DNA of 64,000 bases. Origin: Perilla frutescens (Eukaryota; Streptophyta; Magnoliopsida; Lamiales; Lamiaceae). Within the stretch, counting starts at the first letter, position 1; every line of letters starts with the position of its first letter. This document shows positions 60,271-64,000 of this stretch, piece by piece. Location of the stretch: the NCBI GenBank assembly GCA_026008535.1, contig BRKX01000002.1, positions 1,510,501 through 1,574,500 on the forward strand, written 5' to 3'. A program made the position numbers and the translations under genes. Under the pieces are notes generated by a model, which saw only the letters and a list, made by a program, of their open reading frames with translations, did no database searches and had not been told where the DNA came from.

Positions 60271-60839
60271 TTATAAAAATTTTCAGTTAAGCCATTTAGA
60301 TAAAGTGTGAGATTTTTATAAAAGTATTCAGATCAGGCATGGTAAGACCAATCAGATATTGGCAAAAGTTTTGCATCAAAAAAAAAAAAAGTTTTGAAAG
60401 CCTTTTATGTTTAAAAGAGTTTTAATTATTTTTATTTCATTGAGGCAAGCTCATGATGTAACAGTTAAGCAGACACCCGAGGTTGCCAGATTGCAGCAGT
60501 ACAGTTTAGATAATTGCAAAATTTAAGTGAGTCAGACTTTAGAAAAGTCGGGCTTTTGCACGATCGGACTTCAGATAAGTCAGGTTGCTTCATGAATTTA
60601 AGCCTCAGAAAACATAGAGGAATTTAGAGGAATCTAGATTGCCCTAGTTCTCTTTAAGTTGGATTTCACTATGTAAAGACTCAGCCATTGGAACCTGATG
60701 AAGAAATTCAGCAAGTCCAAGAACTTGAAGAAAAAAGACAAGTTTCAGAAGCAGATCCAGTTTCAGGAGGCGTGATGATCAGGAATTCCAGTTCCAGTAG
60801 CTGATGCATCAAGTCCTCACTTTAATAAGGTTTGCAAAT

Positions 60840-61240
60840 TAGCGTTTTGAAACCTCGAGCCGAATTTATTTTGAGTCAGCGTCTCAAAATAAATCAGTCC
60901 AGGAACCTTCAAGATAGAATCTTGAAAATTTTAGTTCGAGTCAGCGTCTCGAACTAGATCCTTCAGATATTTTACTTTTCGAGTCAGCATCTTGAAAAGG
61001 GTAACCTCAAAATTTTTTATCTCGAGTTAGCGTCTCAAGGTAAAACTTCAGTATTTGAGTCAGCGTCTCAAATAGTAGGTTCATAGTTTTTCAAGTTAGA
61101 AACTTGAAAAGTAGCCAGAAGTTTTCTATTTCAAGTTAGCGCCTTGAAATAGAGTTTAAGAGTTCAGGATTTTCCAGTAGATGTTTCGAGAATTGGTTGG
61201 GAATGTTCAAAGGAGTTAAGAATATTCGAGTCAGCGCCTC
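60840..61240 (+). repeat. 'GAGTCAGCGTCTC' repeat series in the leader
   Basis: At least seven occurrences of 'gagtcagcgtctc' or variants ('gagttagcgtctc', 'aagttagcgccttg'), each flanked by an inverted 'tttcga/tcaaaa' pair and spaced 40-70 bp apart. They differ enough to be an old array. Confidence 0.85.
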
Positions 61241-61466
61241 AAAAATAGACTTAGAATTGTTCTAAGTCAAAGAGTTCATCAGCAAGAACTCATTTCAGTA
61301 TGATTTTGAGTGTGGAAATTATTAGTCCGTTTAAGTTTTGTGAGAGGTTAGAATTATCATTTTAGTTTAGTATATCAGTTCAAAGAGTCATAATACGGTT
61401 GTATGCGTATTTTTAGGCGTGCCTATATAAATGATTTTCTCACGAGAATTCTCCTTTATATTTCAG

Positions 61467-62261
61467 ATGGCGGGACAGAGATGTACGGCACGGAAGAGTG
61501 TACCCCATCCGATATCCATAGCACAGTATACCTTTTTGTTCAGTACTTGTGAGCCAGAGAGCGGGGAGACCCTAGCAGGGTTCTTATCACGCTACCATGA
61601 GCTATGGTTGCATGCGAGGCTTAATGATGTGGATGGTATTCATCGCCTGCTTAGAGTGCTTCCACAGTTGTGGCATGGATGGGCGACAGAGGCCTCATAC
61701 TATTACATATGCCAGCACTCTCAGACTTTTGAGCTGATGGCGAATTTGCCTGAGTTTATCACCCTACTCATGCATCAGTACCTTACTCAGCGTGTACCTC
61801 CTCCAGGCCCATATGCTCAGATGCACGGCTATCTTCTCAGGGATGAGCCACCTAGGGGAGTTTATGACCGTCTTGTTCCTTCCGTTTTCACAGCACAGGT
61901 AGCACCACCTCTGGAGCCAGCAGCACAGATGGATGCTGATCTCCTGCCACATTAGGGATGCAGGAATGATGAGGAGGCTGGACACTCACTAGTGAGGCGA
62001 GCAGTCTCGAGAGATGCAGATGATGAGCTTCCTCCCAGGAAGCGCCAGACAGTGATGGGTTCTCCGGAAAGGACCATACAGGTTGTGCACGAGGTGCGCT
62101 GCCAGAGAGCTGAGGAGGGAGGTGCAGCAGCTGTAGGCCGTCTAGTACTGGCAGTTGGGGAGGAGTCAAAGGAGGATCCCTCGGAGGATTCACAGCCAGA
62201 GGAGGGAGATGGCCCTCAGAGGATTCAGGATGGTCGGTCGGCCAGTAGCTCGTCTGACTAG
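61467..62261 (+). pseudogene. extra ORF upstream of gag (interrupted once)
   Basis: One frame of about 264 codons begins at the ATG at 61467 (MAGQRCTARKS) and ends at 62259. A single in-frame TAG at 61953 splits it into 162 and 101 codons. The first part has a segment 'GETLAGFLSRYHELWLHA' that loosely recalls the Gag capsid core (a domain of the 'SVTEY...F..L.RYA' kind), then a Pro-rich stretch. The second part is highly charged (DDELPPRKRQ, then an acidic Ser/Glu-rich tail). I do not recognise the family. Extra ORFs ahead of gag are known in Ogre/Retand elements, but those use other primer tRNAs. It might be a duplicated gag domain, a captured host gene or an accessory protein. Confidence 0.6.
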
Positions 62262-62664
62262 TTTAGCTTTTGTGCTATGATAGTGTATTTTGTATCAGGA
62301 CGATCATCTATTTTGTTATGTACATTTCGGTAGTTGAATGTGTTCCCTAGAGGACCATTCTTGGGACTTAGGTATTCCCACCTTTTGAGACAGGAATGCG
62401 TAGCTTGTAAGCATTCTGTTGTCCAGGCATGGCTGGTTTTTGCAGAACCCATGCATTAGGAACTATACTTGTAAGACCTCGTTGGAGGCGATTTTGCTGA
62501 TGTATATATATATATAAGACTAGAACGGGTGTTGATTATGCTTCAGAGTTTCAACGTTTTTTGCATGCTCAAGATATGTTAAGGATCAGTTAAAGCATGA
62601 GTTATTATACAACAGTGGGCAGTGGCCTAATTATTAATTATAAATTGAAATTATAATTTGCAGA
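62262..62664 (+). other. spacer between the extra ORF and gag
   Basis: Non-coding, with a short (TA)n run near 62500-62515. It ends in 'ataatttgcaga' just before the gag ATG, again acceptor-like. Confidence 0.8.
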
Positions 62665-64000
62665 ATGGTACTACCCAGACTAGCACGAGGAAGAAATGCG
62701 AATGCAAATCCTGTAAGACAAAATAGGCCTAGAGGGAGACCTCCAAGGCAAGGAAGACAGGAAATAGTGGAAGAAGAACAACAAGAAGGACACGAGGAGC
62801 AAAGAGAGCAGACACATCCCCCACCTCCATAGCGCAGAATTGAGGAGCTTTTTCTGCGACAGAACCCACCATCATTTGATGGAGCAGGAACCCCGGCCGA
62901 TGCTGAGGCGTAGATCCGAGCGATGGAGTGGATTTTCAATTTCCTCCACTGTGATAACCAGAAGCGACTCTCCTGTGTAGCATTCCAGTTAACCAGATCT
63001 ACAGATTTCTGGTGGGAGTCTAGAAAGAGGACCATGACTCCGGACCAGCTTGATGCTTACACGTGGGATCAGTTCAAAACCGGATTCTACGACAAATACA
63101 TTCCTAAGACGTTCAGAGTCAAGAAGGAAGAAGAGTTTCATACTCTGAAACAAGGGAAGATGTCCGTCACAGAGTACGAGCGAGTATTCTGTGAGTTATC
63201 ACGGTATGCACCTCTTCAGGTAAATACTGATGAGAAGATGGCATCTAAGTTCAGATCAGGATTGAGGCATGAGATTGCCATGTCTTTGGCAAGTCGGGAA
63301 GACCTGACCTATGCCGAGTCATTAAATAGGGCATTGGACATCGAGGCAGTAATGCCTGAAGAAAGAAAGGCCCCAGTATTAAATCCAATACCTACTTCAG
63401 CACCAACACCAGCCAGGACTCCATCACAGAGCTACCAGGGGAAGAGAAAGTGGAATGATGGAGGTAACCAGAACAAGAACCAAGGCTACAGAAAGCATTG
63501 ACAGGGAAATAGGCAGCAGGGCCAGCAGGGTGCCCCTGCTCAGGAAAGAACTGCACCATCACAACCCAACATTCCTCTATGCCCAAGGTGCAACAAAAGC
63601 CACCAGGGCATGTGTCAGGCCGGCAACACGGGTTGCTATAACTGTGGCCAGGAGGGTCACTATGCAAGGAATTGCCTGAAGGCACAACAAAGACGAAACC
63701 CTCAGCAACTTAAGGCCTTGCAGGTATTAGGGCAACAAAGTCAGCAACCTCAGCAACAGCAGAGGCAGATGCAGCAAGGAAATCCCAGGTCATATGCAAT
63801 GAACCCCAGTTCCTCCGGAAAAGGAAAGCAGAAAGGTAATCTTGCAGGTATGGGCAAACTTCATGGCATGCCTTTAGTTGTTTTATTTGATACTGGAGCA
63901 TCGCACTCCTTTATTTCATCAGCATGTTGTGATAAGTTAGAGCTTAAAACTGAACGAGCTAATCATAAGAAAAAGATTTTAACACCAACTGGTGGAACCA
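62665..64000 (+). pseudogene. gag-pol: Ty3 gag-protease of the Tekay-like element (partial, with stops)
   Basis: From the ATG at 62665 a single frame runs to the window end. The N-terminus is Arg/Gln-rich and basic, followed by the retrotransposon gag core (PPSFDGAGTP, AMEWIF, FYDKYIP, LKQGKMSVTEYERVF; 62870-63330). A Ser/Thr/Pro linker leads to zinc-knuckle-like motifs CPRCNKSHQGMC (near 63580) and CYNCGQEGHYARNC (near 63630), then a Gln-rich spacer. The aspartic protease motif LFDTGASHSF lies near 63890. Stops at 62830 (TAG), 62911 (TAG) and 63499 (TGA) interrupt it; each is one C-to-T or G-to-A change from Gln or Trp. No frameshift was seen. The copy is therefore inactive, though otherwise well preserved. 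Confidence 0.9.

Larger units (their letters stand above)
59926..61466 (+). other. long repeat-rich leader of the Tekay-like element
   Basis: Non-coding. It contains about five units of roughly 43 bp at 60073-60270 and a second repeat series at 60840-61240 ('gagtcagcgtctcaaa'). A poly-A run lies at 60379-60390. An acceptor-like 'tttatatttcag' ends at 61466, immediately before the extra ORF. Confidence 0.85.
56800..64000 (+). mobile_element. Tekay-like Ty3/gypsy element, 5' part (continues past window)
   Basis: The order is 5' LTR (56800-59910), primer-binding site, a repeat-rich leader, an extra ORF, gag and the start of protease. Two Gag zinc-knuckle-like motifs (C-X2-C-X3-H-X4-C and CCHC) and the protease motif LFDTGASHSF fit plant chromoviruses of the Tekay/Del type, which also have multi-kilobase LTRs. 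RT and integrase lie outside, so the clade call is tentative. Confidence 0.85.

Overview
The window looks like nuclear DNA of a flowering plant, most likely a eudicot. It is very AT-rich, its genes have GT-AG introns, and it carries A-type plant cytochrome P450 genes and plant LTR-retrotransposon lineages primed by initiator tRNA-Met. CACTA, hAT, Mutator-like (MULE) and Stowaway elements are also present. The P450 type would fit Lamiales, but that is only an impression. Only three host genes look intact. They are paralogous CYP71/CYP83-like P450 genes at 7.7-9.8 kb (minus), 25.9-29.3 kb (plus) and 36.3-39.1 kb (plus). Each has two exons split at the same phase-0 site and encodes 494-495 residues with all P450 signature motifs. 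A fourth, minus-strand copy survives only as its last ~30 codons at 18.5 kb.

Layout. 1-3.7 kb: decayed SIRE-like copia gag with its leader. 3.7-6.1 kb: a (TAA)n tract, a doubtful pair of mini-exons and an LTR-like scrap. 6.1-7.1 kb: a MULE. 7.7-9.8 kb: P450 gene 1. 9.9-12 kb: small insertions, each with a target-site duplication. 12.2-23.2 kb: duplicated, partly palindromic flanking DNA with CACTA elements, a Ty3 gag scrap and the P450 relic. 23.6-25.8 kb: a degenerate hAT transposon ending about 110 bp before the ATG of P450 gene 2. 29.3-34.4 kb: further duplicated flank. 34.5-35.7 kb: a MULE with a GC-rich interior (Pack-MULE candidate). 36.3-39.1 kb: P450 gene 3. 39.4-54.1 kb: a copia element split by a younger Ty3 element in its leader. 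54.3-56.2 kb: two adjacent MULEs. 56.8 kb to the end: the 5' part of a Tekay-like Ty3 element with a 3.1-kb LTR and an extra ORF ahead of gag.

How it fits together. The three P450 loci share their 5' and 3' flanks as well as their exons, so the cluster grew by segmental duplication, with gene 1 inverted relative to genes 2 and 3. Because the flanks are paralogous, several transposons have a matching empty site in a sister block, which confirms their ends. The P450s probably act on the ER membrane in specialised metabolism; the substrate cannot be read from sequence. All LTR elements carry nonsense codons and appear non-autonomous. Identity percentages and insertion orders are by-eye estimates.
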